From an uncultured Rickettsiales bacterium (GTDB lineage: Bacteria > Pseudomonadota > Alphaproteobacteria > Rickettsiales > UBA1997): DNA of 34,190 nucleotides. Shown in pieces: positions 24,958-33,033 of the stretch (positions within the stretch are counted from its first letter, which is position 1; each line of letters begins with the position of its first letter). The stretch is taken from the NCBI GenBank assembly GCA_944391025.1, contig CALXSC010000018.1:1-34190 (forward strand). Reading direction: 5' to 3'. The notes beneath the pieces are model-generated. The model had not been told where the DNA came from. It saw only the letters and a program-made list of their open reading frames with translations, and did no database searches. Made by a program: the position numbers and the translations under genes.

Positions 24958-25383
24958 AAAAGAAAAGGCGATTGTATACTAATTTAACCCGCCCTGCTTA
25001 CCAAGTAAACTTAGGCTATTAGGGAATCAGCAGGGACGATCTCAACAATGGCGGAGTGGTGCCTTTCTGGTTTTTAGGTTTTTATAGTGCGTATTGTGGC
25101 TGTCGGCAGTCTCCATTTATAATCAAGCAAATATCCCCACCGTTAACTAGACGAAGGCCTAGGGGGTGGTTTATTTCAGGCCTCATCCAAGACACCACTA
25201 CCAACTGGTCATACACTTCCAGTAACTACCATACTCAAAAGAAAAAGCCACGTGACCGTCCAATTGTCAGACAAAACTATTTAGATTTAATTGGTATGTA
25301 ATCGTTAAAGAAAAATTTAAAAAAATTTGCATTTTATATTTTAGCCTATATGATTTTGCTAGTGAAACAACTTATTGATTATA
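24958..25383. other. 426-base gene-free region with several possible stems
   Basis: CCCTGCT (24992-24998) pairs with AGCAGGG (25029-25035) and encloses a smaller CCAAGT/ACTT-a-GG hairpin. ACTGG/CCAGT (25204-25208/25219-25223) is another hairpin. CAATGGCGG (25046-25054) can pair, with two bulged bases, with 25256-25266, enclosing about 200 bases. The stretch 24990-25260 is clearly richer in G+C than its surroundings. An 81-codon frame (25056-25301) has no family features and a Trp/Arg/Pro-rich content unlike nearby proteins, so I treat it as chance. A structured RNA is likely, but I found no tmRNA, RNase P RNA, SRP RNA or tRNA signatures. Confidence 0.4.
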
Positions 25384-26766
25384 ATGAATAAAACGCATGA
25401 AATTAGAGCTAATGTATTAAAGGCCTATGATATTAGAGGAATAGTTGACAAAGAAATAAATGAAGTTGACGCTTACTTTATTGGCAGAGCATTTGGAACA
25501 ATCTTAAGGCAGAGAAATAAAAAAACCTGCGTTCTCTGCTATGATGGCAGACATAGTTCTCCGCTATATTCAAAGGAAGCTACTAGAGGCTTAACTGACT
25601 GTGGAATAGATGTAACTTTAATTGGACTATTGCCAACTCCAGCAGTTTACTTTGCAATCAACTATTTAAAAGTTGATGCTGGCATGATTATCAGTGCTTC
25701 CCACAATCCAAAGGAATACAATGGGTTTAAAATGCTGACTAGAGAAAAACCATTCTGGGGTGATGACATTCAAGAAATTGGAAGAATTGCAAAGAGTGGA
25801 AATTTTATTGACGGACAGGGAACCGCTAAGGAAGACAAGAACCTAAGGGGTGAATATATAAAATTCCTGCTAAGCCAATTTAAACCAGGCAAAAAAACCC
25901 TAAATGTTATATGGGATGCTGGAAATGGCGCTGATGGTGCAATTCTTGAGGATATAATTAAACAGTTGCCGGGAAAGCAGAAAGCAATTTTTGCTAATGT
26001 TGACGGTGATTTCCCTAACCACCATCCAGATCCTTCAGTTGCCGCAAACATGAAAGATTTGCAAAAGGAAGTTGTTGATGGAAAATTTGACCTTGGTATA
26101 GCTTTTGATGGTGATGGCGACAGACTTGGCGTTGTTGACTCAACAGGCTATGTACTCTATGGCGACCAGTTGTTGCTAGTTTTCGCAAGAGAATTTTTAA
26201 AAACTCACAAAGGTGAAAAGGTTATGTGCGAAGTTAAGGCCAGCAAGGTTTTATATGACGATATTGAACAACATGGCGGTATTTCAGTTATGTGGAAACC
26301 TGGACACTCAGCCCTAAAGGCAAAAATGGCAAGCGATGGCATAAAGTTGGCCGGTGAAACCAGCGGACATATCTACTGGGGCGAAAACCACAATTTTGAC
26401 GACGGCATCTACAGTGCTATGAAATTGCTGAATATCTTAAGCAACAGCGATGAAACTCTAGACCAAATCATTAAATCATTGCCTAAAGTTTACGGTACAT
26501 CAGAAATCAGAGCAACGGTTGGCGACGAAAGAAAATTTGAAATCGCTAAAGAATTAGCAGATAAATTAAGAAAAGAAGGCAGAGACTTCGTTGACGTTGA
26601 CGGAGTTAGAGCCAACCTTCCAGAAGGATGGTGGTTAGTTAGAGCTTCAAATACTCAACCAGACTTGACTTTAAGGTGCGAAGCGCTAAGTCCAGAAGGA
26701 CTTGAAAAAGTTAAGGCTGACCTAATAGCCCAATTGAAGACTTTTGGAGTTGACGTTAAGTTTTAA
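25384..26766 (+). CDS. Phosphomannomutase/phosphoglucomutase
   Basis: This 460-residue alpha-D-phosphohexomutase belongs to the PMM/PGM (AlgC/ManB-like) class. The catalytic phosphoserine is S105 in GMIISASHNPKEYNG. The Mg-binding loop is DGDGDR (242-247), the sugar-specificity loop GETSGHI (324-330) and the phosphate-binding loop RASNTQPDLTLR near the C-terminus, so all four domains are present. It interconverts hexose-6- and hexose-1-phosphates (mannose, glucose) through a bisphosphate intermediate, feeding GDP-mannose and UDP-glucose for surface glycans such as those made by the first block of this window. The ATG at 25384 is preferred to a TTG three codons upstream. Confidence 0.93.
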   Translation: MNKTHEIRANVLKAYDIRGIVDKEINEVDAYFIGRAFGTILRQRNKKTCVLCYDGRHSSPLYSKEATRGLTDCGIDVTLIGLLPTPAVYFAINYLKVDAGMIISASHNPKEYNGFKMLTREKPFWGDDIQEIGRIAKSGNFIDGQGTAKEDKNLRGEYIKFLLSQFKPGKKTLNVIWDAGNGADGAILEDIIKQLPGKQKAIFANVDGDFPNHHPDPSVAANMKDLQKEVVDGKFDLGIAFDGDGDRLGVVDSTGYVLYGDQLLLVFAREFLKTHKGEKVMCEVKASKVLYDDIEQHGGISVMWKPGHSALKAKMASDGIKLAGETSGHIYWGENHNFDDGIYSAMKLLNILSNSDETLDQIIKSLPKVYGTSEIRATVGDERKFEIAKELADKLRKEGRDFVDVDGVRANLPEGWWLVRASNTQPDLTLRCEALSPEGLEKVKADLIAQLKTFGVDVKF

Positions 26767-26780
26767 TTTAAGGTAAAATT

Positions 26781-26806
26781 GGTATTGGGTTTTAAAACCC
26801 AATACC
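26781..26806. terminator. 26-bp perfect palindrome after the phosphohexomutase gene
   Basis: The arms GGTATTGGGTTTT and AAAACCCAATACC meet with no spacer. As RNA, the central A/T pairs would open into a loop over a 9-10-bp stem. No long T run follows (ATAAGAATC), so it is either an inefficient terminator or a protein-binding palindrome. Confidence 0.45.
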
Positions 26807-26903
26807 ATAAGAATCATATCAATATCGTTTAATATAATAATCCTTGAATTTTACATTTTTTTCTATATATCTATAGATATAACATATAATAAAAAAGCAA
26901 AAT

Positions 26904-28433
26904 ATGAGAAAGAAACCAGTTATACTATGTATCCTTGATGGTTGGGGCATACCAGAGGATGACAAATATTCAGCAATAGCAAAGGCAAATGTTCCAAATT
27001 ATAATAAATATATCAAGGAATATCCACACTCAAAGTTGAATGCTTCAGGTGAATTTGTTGGACTGCCTGACGGACAAATGGGAAACTCTGAGGTTGGACA
27101 TACGAATATTGGTGCTGGAAGGGTTGTTATGCAGGATTTGCCTATGATTAATCGCGATGTAGCAAACCATACCCTAAAGGATAGACCTGTTATAAAAGAT
27201 TTCATTGCAAAAATGAAAAATACAGGAAAGACTATGCACCTTATCGGTTTAATGTCTGATGGCGGTGTGCATTCGCACATAGACCATATTATAAGTATTG
27301 CAAAAACATTTGCCGATAGTGATATTAATGTTGCTTTGCATTGCCTGTTGGATGGAAGGGATGTAGCTCAAAAATCAGCTTTAACTTTTATAGACAAACT
27401 CTATAAAGAATTGGGTGAATATAAAAATATAGTGATTGCAACGGTCGGCGGAAGATATTACGGCATGGATAGGGATAAGAGATGGGATAGGGTTGAAAAA
27501 GCCTATAATGCAATAGTTCTTGGCGAATGTGATGAGAGGTTTAAAACAGCAATGGACGCAATAAATGCAGCCTATGCAAAGGACGTAACCGATGAATTTA
27601 TAGTGCCATCTGCAATTGGAAACTATGAAGGCATGGAAGATGGTGATGGATTCCTATTCTGTAACTTTAGAGCTGACAGAGCCAGGGAAATCACAGCTGC
27701 TCTGGGCAATAAAAATTTTGATGGCTTTGCAAGAAAGAAAGTCATTAATTTTACGGTTATGGGCGAGTTGACAGAATATTCTGAAGACCACGCAAAATAT
27801 TTGACTACAGTTTATACCCCAGAAGAAATTACACAGTCATTGGGCGAAGTGGTTTCAAATGCTGGATTAAGCCAATTAAGAATTGCAGAAACAGAAAAAT
27901 ATGCACACGTTACTTTCTTCTTTAATGGCGGAAAGGAGACGGTTTTCAAAGGCGAAGAAAGAGTTCTAATAAATTCACCCAAAGTTGCTACATACGATTT
28001 GCAGCCTGAAATGTCTGCAGAAGGCGTAAAAGAAGGCGTAATTAAAGCAATAGACTCAGAAAAATTTGATTTAATTGTTATTAACTTTGCAAATCCTGAT
28101 ATGGTTGGACATACAGGCATTATGGATGCAGCTGTTAAAGCCTGCGAAGCAGTTGACAAAGCTGTTGGTGAAATAGTTGAAGATGTTAAAAAGAAAGATG
28201 GTATAATTTTCATTACAGCAGATCATGGAAACGCTGAAAAAATGTTTGATGAAAAAACCGGACAGCCTTTTACAGCACATACAACTAACCTTGTTCCATT
28301 TATAATGGTTGGAAATGATGTTTCTAAATATAAACTGGAAGATGGCAGTCTATGCGATATAGCTCCAACAATTCTTCAGGTTATGGAATTAAAACAGCCT
28401 AAAGAAATGACTGGAAAGAGTCTATTAAAATAA
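26904..28433 (+). CDS. gpmI: 2,3-bisphosphoglycerate-independent phosphoglycerate mutase
   Basis: The 509-residue enzyme belongs to the alkaline phosphatase superfamily and has two domains. Metal and catalytic residues are D12 (LDGWG), S62 in GQMGNSEVGHTNIGAGR (the phosphoserine), DGRDVAQKS and RYYGMDRDKRWDR in the transferase domain, NPDMVGHTG, and the C-terminal ITADHGNAEKM and TAHTTNLVPF. It converts 3- to 2-phosphoglycerate with manganese. The length is normal. A TATAAT lies at 26885-26890, so the leader may be very short, and there is no obvious ribosome site. A bidirectional terminator follows. A perfect palindrome separates it from the upstream phosphohexomutase gene. Confidence 0.96.
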   Translation: MRKKPVILCILDGWGIPEDDKYSAIAKANVPNYNKYIKEYPHSKLNASGEFVGLPDGQMGNSEVGHTNIGAGRVVMQDLPMINRDVANHTLKDRPVIKDFIAKMKNTGKTMHLIGLMSDGGVHSHIDHIISIAKTFADSDINVALHCLLDGRDVAQKSALTFIDKLYKELGEYKNIVIATVGGRYYGMDRDKRWDRVEKAYNAIVLGECDERFKTAMDAINAAYAKDVTDEFIVPSAIGNYEGMEDGDGFLFCNFRADRAREITAALGNKNFDGFARKKVINFTVMGELTEYSEDHAKYLTTVYTPEEITQSLGEVVSNAGLSQLRIAETEKYAHVTFFFNGGKETVFKGEERVLINSPKVATYDLQPEMSAEGVKEGVIKAIDSEKFDLIVINFANPDMVGHTGIMDAAVKACEAVDKAVGEIVEDVKKKDGIIFITADHGNAEKMFDEKTGQPFTAHTTNLVPFIMVGNDVSKYKLEDGSLCDIAPTILQVMELKQPKEMTGKSLLK

Positions 28434-28441
28434 TTGAAACA

Positions 28442-28477
28442 AAAAAACAACTAATTTAGAAAAGTTAGTTGTTTTTT
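28442..28477. terminator. Bidirectional terminator between gpmI and the nuclease-like gene
   Basis: AAAAAACAACTAA (28442-28454) and TTAGTTGTTTTTT (28465-28477) form a 13-bp stem with A-rich and T-rich flanks, serving both directions. It contains the stop codon of the minus-strand gene. Confidence 0.8.
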
Positions 28478-28821
28478 ATTTTAAACTCGCACAACAATCT
28501 TCCATATTTTTCCCTTTCGCATTTTAGTAAATCTATTTGCTTTGCATTTTGTAATTTTTCTCTCAATTTTTCTTTCTGTTTTAAAGCTACTTTCTTCTTT
28601 TCTTTGTCTTTATTCCTTATTTCTTCAGCATTTAAATTTTTTATTCTTACATCATCCATAATAATTATTTCAGTTTTTCCTTTTTTAAATACCTTTATTT
28701 CAAAGGTAGCAGTATCACCATCATAATTGTCTATATACTTTACATTGTAAAAGTTTTGATATTCTTTTGAATATAAATTTGTTGGAAATAATAAAATTGA
28801 TAAAATTAGCAGCTTTTTCAT
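28465..28821 (-). CDS. Small secreted thermonuclease-like (SNase) protein
   Basis: This 118-residue protein has a signal peptide (residues 1-18, LLILSILLFPTNLYS) and a compact staphylococcal-nuclease-like domain. DGDT (34-37) matches the metal-binding aspartate region, R59 and E67 in VRIKNLNAEEIR match the catalytic Arg/Glu eight residues apart, and R108 in EREKYGRLL matches the second catalytic Arg. The family cuts DNA and RNA with calcium. It is shorter than usual (about 150), with a very Lys-rich helix (70-95), so activity is plausible but not certain. A periplasmic or secreted location is expected. Its start lies just across from a structured intergenic region. Confidence 0.75.
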   Translation of the reverse strand: MKKLLILSILLFPTNLYSKEYQNFYNVKYIDNYDGDTATFEIKVFKKGKTEIIIMDDVRIKNLNAEEIRNKDKEKKKVALKQKEKLREKLQNAKQIDLLKCEREKYGRLLCEFKIKNN

Positions 28822-28851
28822 TTTAAACCTCTTTCTTTATAATAAAAATAC

Positions 28852-29036
28852 CACTTAATTTTAAAGTGCGGAGGTTCACAAACTGACTCTATCAGCTCCT
28901 ACAGCCTTTTAGAGCATAAAGATATGCTCTATTATAACCGTAAGCCTCCGCTGTTTTACAACGAAGCTTACGGGCATTAGTAAATAGAGTTTTGGTTGTG
29001 ACACCATCACATTTGCCCTTGGGCTTTATAATTTTT
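28852..29036. ncRNA. Candidate structured RNA (element B), similar in plan to element A
   Basis: CACTT/AAGTG (28852-28856/28864-28868) forms a first hairpin whose 3' side touches the 5' side of the main helix, GCGGAGG/CCTCCGC (28868-28874/28945-28951). Inside are CTGA/TCAG (28883-28886/28892-28895) and a strong AGAGCAT/ATGCTCT hairpin (28911-28917/28924-28930). CCGTAAGC (28938-28945) can also pair with GCTTACGG (28966-28973), which places CTCCGC in its loop and allows a pseudoknot. Further on, GTGA/TCAC and GCCCTTGGGC precede TTTATAATTTTTAT (to 29036), a possible terminator on the + strand. It fills the 299-base gap between the nuclease-like gene and the CysK-like gene. The strand is not certain. 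Confidence 0.45.
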
Positions 29037-29120
29037 ATATAAACCAAATTATTTTGCAAGAAGTATTCATTTACTTTTTAAAAAATAATTATAGGATATA
29101 ATTATATATTTACTAAATGA

Positions 29121-30128
29121 ATGTTTATGAACCTAGATAAATTCAAACAATTGGACAACCTTGTAGGCAATACACCATTGCTTGAAATAACACTAAAATA
29201 TAAAGGCGAATTGAGAAAGGTGTATGCAAAGGCAGAATATTATAGCTATACGGGCAGCATAAAAGATAGAATAGCCTACTATATACTTAAAAAAGCCTAT
29301 GAGACAAATTCCATTAAAGAAAGCGATATTATAGCTGAAGCTACTAGCGGAAATACCGGCATCGCATTTTCAGGAATTGGAAGATTTCTAGGCCATAGAG
29401 TTAAAATATTCATGCCAGAATGGATGAGCGAAGAAAGGAAAAAACTTATATTAAGCTTTGGAGCAGAATTGAGACTGGTTACAAAGGAAGAAGGCGGATT
29501 TGAAGGAAGCGCTAGGCTGGCTGATGAAGAAGCTAAAAAAGGCGGGTATTTTCTACCGCACCAATTTTCAAATAAATACAATACAGAAGCGCATTATGTT
29601 GGTACAGCAAAGGAATTGGATAGACAAATAGGCAAATTTTCAGATAGAATTGATGGATTTGTGGCAGGAACTGGAACTGGCGGTACTCTTATGGGAGTTA
29701 GCAGATATTTTAAAGAAAAAAATAAAAACTTTAAATCATTCCCTCTAGAGCCAGAAAATTCAGCTATTATGTCAGGATCTAAAAGTTTATATGAGCATAA
29801 AATTCAAGGTATTGGTGATGGATTTATACCGGAAATCGTTAAAATGAATGAACTTGATAATGTCATAGTTGTTAATGAGGATGATTCAATAATTGCCTCT
29901 CAAATGATCGCAAAAGCATTTGGATTAGGCGTCGGCATATCATCTGGAGCTAACCTGCTTGGTGTTTTAAAGGCCCAGGAAATAATCGGTAAAGATAAAA
30001 TTATAGCAACCGTATTCGCAGACGATAATAAAAAATATCTGTCAACCGATTATTCTAAAAATATACCTATAAAGGAAAACTTTATGTGCAAAGATATTGA
30101 GTTTATAGATATTAAGGCTTCATCATAG
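29121..30128 (+). CDS. Cysteine synthase-like PLP-dependent enzyme
   Basis: The 335-residue fold type II PLP enzyme resembles CysK/CysM. The opening LDNLVGNTPL is typical. The PLP lysine is K48 in YTGSIKDR, the substrate loop is TSGNTG (75-80), the phosphate-binding glycine loop is GTGTGGTLMGV, SSGAN lies near residue 275, and FADDNKKYLST near the end matches the family's closing motif. It would make cysteine from O-acetylserine and sulfide, although beta-replacement relatives (cystathionine synthase, OAS-phospho variants) cannot be excluded. No cysE is adjacent. ATG 29127 is an alternative start, two codons in. The last 17 bases overlap the convergent gene. Confidence 0.85.
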   Translation: MFMNLDKFKQLDNLVGNTPLLEITLKYKGELRKVYAKAEYYSYTGSIKDRIAYYILKKAYETNSIKESDIIAEATSGNTGIAFSGIGRFLGHRVKIFMPEWMSEERKKLILSFGAELRLVTKEEGGFEGSARLADEEAKKGGYFLPHQFSNKYNTEAHYVGTAKELDRQIGKFSDRIDGFVAGTGTGGTLMGVSRYFKEKNKNFKSFPLEPENSAIMSGSKSLYEHKIQGIGDGFIPEIVKMNELDNVIVVNEDDSIIASQMIAKAFGLGVGISSGANLLGVLKAQEIIGKDKIIATVFADDNKKYLSTDYSKNIPIKENFMCKDIEFIDIKASS

Positions 30129-31095
30129 AAAAACTGGATCCATTAGATTCTTTGGGCGCATGGTATGAACTATAGGCTTTGTGGAGAGGCATTGACCTTT
30201 TTGGCATAGCCTTTCTATTTACTTTTACAATTTTTTTGCCAGTTAATCCTTCATATATTCCTACTGCCATAGAGTCAAAAGTTTCACAAAAATCTATTGT
30301 ATATTCGGTAGGTTTCTCTAGAAAAAGTAAAGCTGCAGATATATCTTTGCTATACGGCTTTAAAAAAGCAAATTTGTCTTCAATATTTTGCATAAAATAT
30401 TCCCGAAAATTATCACATCCATCTTTAACTGATGATAATGCTATACTTGAGCAAATCTCGCTTAATAAAACCTTTGGATCATTTTCATTCAATATGGAAT
30501 CACTGAGTTTTGAAATTCCATTAAATTCTTCACCATCAAATGAATATCTGTCATAGGTTGCACCTTTTTCCGCTATTGCGTAATCATTGATATGTGAATA
30601 TAATTTTTGAAAAGTAACCATAAAATTTTTAAAGCGCGCAATATCGTCCACATTTTTGCCCATAGATATCTCATTTTCTGTCATAGTGCCAGAGCATTCA
30701 AGCGCTGCAACCTCATCAAATATTTTTACAACTACACCGTCATTAAGCCGTCTAAATTCAGACGTACATTTTGATTTTGGGGATAAATGCCACATCTCAG
30801 CTTCAAAAGAATTGCCACTTATACTAGATGTATCGCAAACATATTCGGCCAGAAGATGGTCTGGCAAAATTTTTCCCTTGTTTCCTTCAGTTTTTATGTG
30901 GTGTTCATTTAAAGAAACATGTCTTTCATGGGCATTATATTTTATAGAGCAAAGAGTATTAATAGCGCGTTTTATTTCCTTTACATTTCTTAGTAATTTA
31001 TTATATTTTTTTAGTTGATATAGCTTAAAACTCTTAATCTCAGATATACTATATTTTGTTTTTAAATTTACAGAATTAAGCAAATCACCAAACAT
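30112..31095 (-). CDS. Unknown protein, downstream part of a frame-split gene
   Basis: The 327 codons begin at an ATG, but the same frame stays open 30 codons further upstream (to about 31185), reading VLDHDNGKITNPYEREAYFA and then ARIYINMFGDLL without a stop. It therefore looks like the continuation of the short frame at 31176-31400 after a -1 shift. The joint product would be about 429 residues: helical and Lys-rich at the start, mixed in the middle (FDEVAALECSGTMTENEIS), with a basic, Ser/Lys-rich end (KAMPKRSMPLHKAYSSYH). There is no signal peptide or membrane segment. I recognise no family. The 3' end overlaps the CysK-like gene by 17 bases. Confidence 0.6.
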   Translation of the reverse strand: MFGDLLNSVNLKTKYSISEIKSFKLYQLKKYNKLLRNVKEIKRAINTLCSIKYNAHERHVSLNEHHIKTEGNKGKILPDHLLAEYVCDTSSISGNSFEAEMWHLSPKSKCTSEFRRLNDGVVVKIFDEVAALECSGTMTENEISMGKNVDDIARFKNFMVTFQKLYSHINDYAIAEKGATYDRYSFDGEEFNGISKLSDSILNENDPKVLLSEICSSIALSSVKDGCDNFREYFMQNIEDKFAFLKPYSKDISAALLFLEKPTEYTIDFCETFDSMAVGIYEGLTGKKIVKVNRKAMPKRSMPLHKAYSSYHAPKESNGSSFSMMKP

Positions 31096-31175
31096 GTTAA
31101 TATATATTCTAGCCTTAGTTATAGCAAAGTATGCTTCCCTCTCATATGGATTTGTTATTTTTCCATTATCATGGT

Positions 31176-31400
31176 CTAAAACATTTTTTTAAATTCACTA
31201 ATTGTATTATCAATTGAATCTCTATCAATTTTTCTAAATATATTTTTTAATCTAGTTTTTCTAAGGTTTATAATTCTAGCCGCATACTGCAAAACCCTTC
31301 TTTTATGTTCAAAAAAATATCTAAAAAGAGTGTTCTTATCTTCAGTGTCTAAATCAAGCGCAAGTTCGCTAATTGCCGCATTCAAATAATCACCATCCAT
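31176..31400 (-). CDS. Unknown protein, upstream part of the frame-split gene
   Basis: This is a 74-codon frame from ATG 31400, chosen because AGGAG (31409-31413) lies six bases upstream; an ATG at 31415 would include that site. The product (MDGDYLNAAISELALDLDTE, then a basic helix with HKRRVLQYAARIINLRKTR) ends in SEFKKMF and a TAG just after a run of seven A's. Reading on in the -1 frame gives KKNVLDHDNGK and the long downstream frame. Alone it looks like an N-terminal helical domain of the larger protein. Its function is unknown. Confidence 0.55.
   Translation of the reverse strand: MDGDYLNAAISELALDLDTEDKNTLFRYFFEHKRRVLQYAARIINLRKTRLKNIFRKIDRDSIDNTISEFKKMF
31184..31190 (-). other. A7 run at the frame break (possible slippery site)
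   Basis: In the coding sense the context is GAATTTAAAAAAATGTTTTAG. The A7 heptamer is the classic A-AAA-AAA -1 slippery string and also a site of transcriptional slippage or length variation. One extra A would join the two frames exactly. Confidence 0.55.
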
Positions 31401-31557
31401 TTTGTGCTCCTGCATATTAATCTGTTATAAATGAATAAATATTATATCATTTTTAAATAAAATGTCAAATAATTTTGCCTCTTAAGAATTCACATAGCAG
31501 CAAATCATTAAGAAAATTCTAAAAAAGCAACATAATTATATTGATTTTTTTAAACTT

Positions 31558-31566
31558 TGCTATTAT
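31558..31566 (+). promoter_or_regulatory. Extended -10 element upstream of efp
   Basis: TGCTATTAT matches an extended -10 (TGnTATAAT) 43 bases before the efp ATG. TTGATT at 31541-31546 is only 14 bases upstream, so the extended element probably acts on its own. Confidence 0.35.
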
Positions 31567-31608
31567 TCTCAGTTAAGTAAAACGAATAATCAAAATAATA
31601 GGATTTTT

Positions 31609-32166
31609 ATGAACGTAAATTCAATCAGTGTTGGAAATGTTATTATATACAACGGCAAATATTGTATGGTAACAAAAAGAGAACATGTAAAGCCAGGAAA
31701 AGGCGGCGCCTTTTTACAAGTTGAAATGAAAGATATAAAAACAGGCACTAAATTAATGAACAGATTTAACACTACAGATGATGTTGAAAAGGCAAATATG
31801 GAAGATAAATCTTATCAATTCCAATATATGGATGGTGATAATTTAGCATTAATGGATATGGAAACCTATGAACAATTATCTTTAAGCAAAGATTTAGTTG
31901 GGGATGCTTTTCCATTCCTGCAAGACGGTATGGATGTTGTAGTTGAGTATTGTGATGGCGAGCCAATCAGAATCAGACTGCCAGAAAAAGTTGTTATGGC
32001 AATTCAATCAACAGAAGCAACAGTTAAAGGACAAACTGCAGCAGCTTCATACAAGCCTGCAATTTTAGAAAATGGAGTTAGAGTTATGGTTCCACCATTT
32101 ATAACTACTGATGACAAAATTGTTGTTAGAACTGAAGACTCAACATACGTAGAAAGAGCAAAATAA
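31609..32166 (+). CDS. efp: Elongation factor P
   Basis: The 185-residue protein has the three EF-P domains: the KOW-like domain (1-63) with HVKPGKGGAF, an OB domain with YLYND-like QFQYMDGDNLALMD, and a C-terminal OB domain closing with PPFITTDDKIVVRTEDSTYVERA. K31 at the tip of the PGKGG loop is the position that is lysylated or otherwise modified in many bacteria, so an EpmA-type modification is possible but not shown. EF-P rescues ribosomes stalled at polyproline. Length and domain order are normal. It lies between two interrupted genes of unknown function and ends at a good terminator. Confidence 0.95.
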   Translation: MNVNSISVGNVIIYNGKYCMVTKREHVKPGKGGAFLQVEMKDIKTGTKLMNRFNTTDDVEKANMEDKSYQFQYMDGDNLALMDMETYEQLSLSKDLVGDAFPFLQDGMDVVVEYCDGEPIRIRLPEKVVMAIQSTEATVKGQTAAASYKPAILENGVRVMVPPFITTDDKIVVRTEDSTYVERAK

Positions 32167-32185
32167 ATAAATTGTTTCCCGTATT

Positions 32186-32220
32186 AAAAATAGCTTTATT
32201 ACAAATAAAGCTATTTTTTT
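32186..32220 (+). terminator. Rho-independent terminator of efp
   Basis: AATAGCTTTATT and AATAAAGCTATT form a 12-bp stem around a short ACA-type loop, followed by TTTTT. It begins 20 bases after the stop codon. Confidence 0.85.
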
Positions 32221-32282
32221 ATTGCCAATAAAATCCAAGACCAGTATATATAAATATTTTGAACATTTATGTGAATTTTAAT

Positions 32283-32311
32283 TTGACAACTTGATAAAAT
32301 TTAAGTATAAT
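32283..32311 (+). promoter_or_regulatory. Consensus sigma-70 promoter
   Basis: TTGACA (32283-32288) and TATAAT (32306-32311) are both perfect and 17 bases apart. Transcription should start near 32318, giving a leader of about 23 bases without a Shine-Dalgarno site before the ATG at 32341. This is the strongest promoter sequence seen in the window and it serves an interrupted gene. Confidence 0.8.
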
Positions 32312-32340
32312 GTCCAGCTGATAACAATAAAACAATAAAA

Positions 32341-33012
32341 ATGTTAGATACAAAAAGATACCACGACTGGGGAGAAGTTCCTGGAATTAATAAGATTATA
32401 GCGAATGCAAAAAATGACAGTAAAGCTATTTTAGAACGGTTAGAAAATCCGCAGGAACAGGGATTGGATCCAAGCCTATTATATCTTTTCTTTTTACTAA
32501 AAACCTTCTATGAAGCGCAATCGCTTGGAAAAACAGAAGAGGAAGTTCTAATTGGGGAAATTATGGGAAATATTTTTAAAGAACCAGATAATTTTATTAA
32601 TGCTTTTATTGGCGGACCTCTTTCTGGCGCCTTTGCCACCGTTAACCTATTAAATGCTTTTCTGGCAACACCAGGCGAAAGAACCCAAGAAGAAATGGAA
32701 AAATTTTTTGACTTATTTAATCATACAACAAGCTATGGATGCATAAGAACACAAATGACATCAGTTGCCTCACTTGGAAGGGTTATACTTAATCCTAGAT
32801 TTTTATTAGACGAAAATCCACCAACACTAAGGGCAGCAGAATTCCTAAAAAATTCTACAGACAAACTCATAGAGGCTATGTTCTATATGCTGCCTTTACA
32901 AGGAAAAAATGACCGATATCCAGAAAACCTGCAAAAACTTGCAGAAGTATCTGCTAAATTTGCCCTTGAAACTATAGCAAAGGAACAATTAAGCGCAAAT
33001 GCTGCTGCCTGA
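32341..33012 (+). CDS. Unknown protein, ended by a TGA inside a longer frame (part 1)
   Basis: This 223-residue protein has no recognised family. It starts MLDTKRYHDWGEVPGINKII and contains LLYLFFLLKTFYEAQSLGK (about 46-64), a Gly/Ala-rich FIGGPLSGAFATVNLLNAF (about 89-107) and a mainly helical remainder, ending in LSANAAA. A perfect promoter drives it. The stop is TGA at 33010-33012, and the frame stays open beyond it through 33489 with no other stop, so the original gene was probably 382 codons long. TGA is a real stop elsewhere in this window. Either the gene is a recent pseudogene, the two parts are separate proteins, or the stop is read through. Confidence 0.6.
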   Translation: MLDTKRYHDWGEVPGINKIIANAKNDSKAILERLENPQEQGLDPSLLYLFFLLKTFYEAQSLGKTEEEVLIGEIMGNIFKEPDNFINAFIGGPLSGAFATVNLLNAFLATPGERTQEEMEKFFDLFNHTTSYGCIRTQMTSVASLGRVILNPRFLLDENPPTLRAAEFLKNSTDKLIEAMFYMLPLQGKNDRYPENLQKLAEVSAKFALETIAKEQLSANAAA

Positions 33013-33033
33013 ACAAAGATATTTTTACCATAT

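Noticed and set aside
24990..25266. tmRNA, RNase P RNA or SRP RNA
   Set aside because: None of the conserved strings of these RNAs (such as GAGGAAAGTCC or a tag frame ending in alanines) is present on either strand.
25056..25301. 81-codon frame on the + strand
   Set aside because: It overlaps stem-forming DNA, has an odd Trp/Arg/Pro content and no start signal; more likely noncoding.
30656..31018. 120-codon frame on the + strand
   Set aside because: It is the antisense shadow of the unknown minus-strand gene, whose frame is longer and better supported.
33010..33012. Alternative genetic code (TGA = Trp) as the reason for the in-frame TGA
   Set aside because: Several intact genes here (DUF1796, GT8, atpR) end in TGA at the expected family length, so TGA works as a stop.
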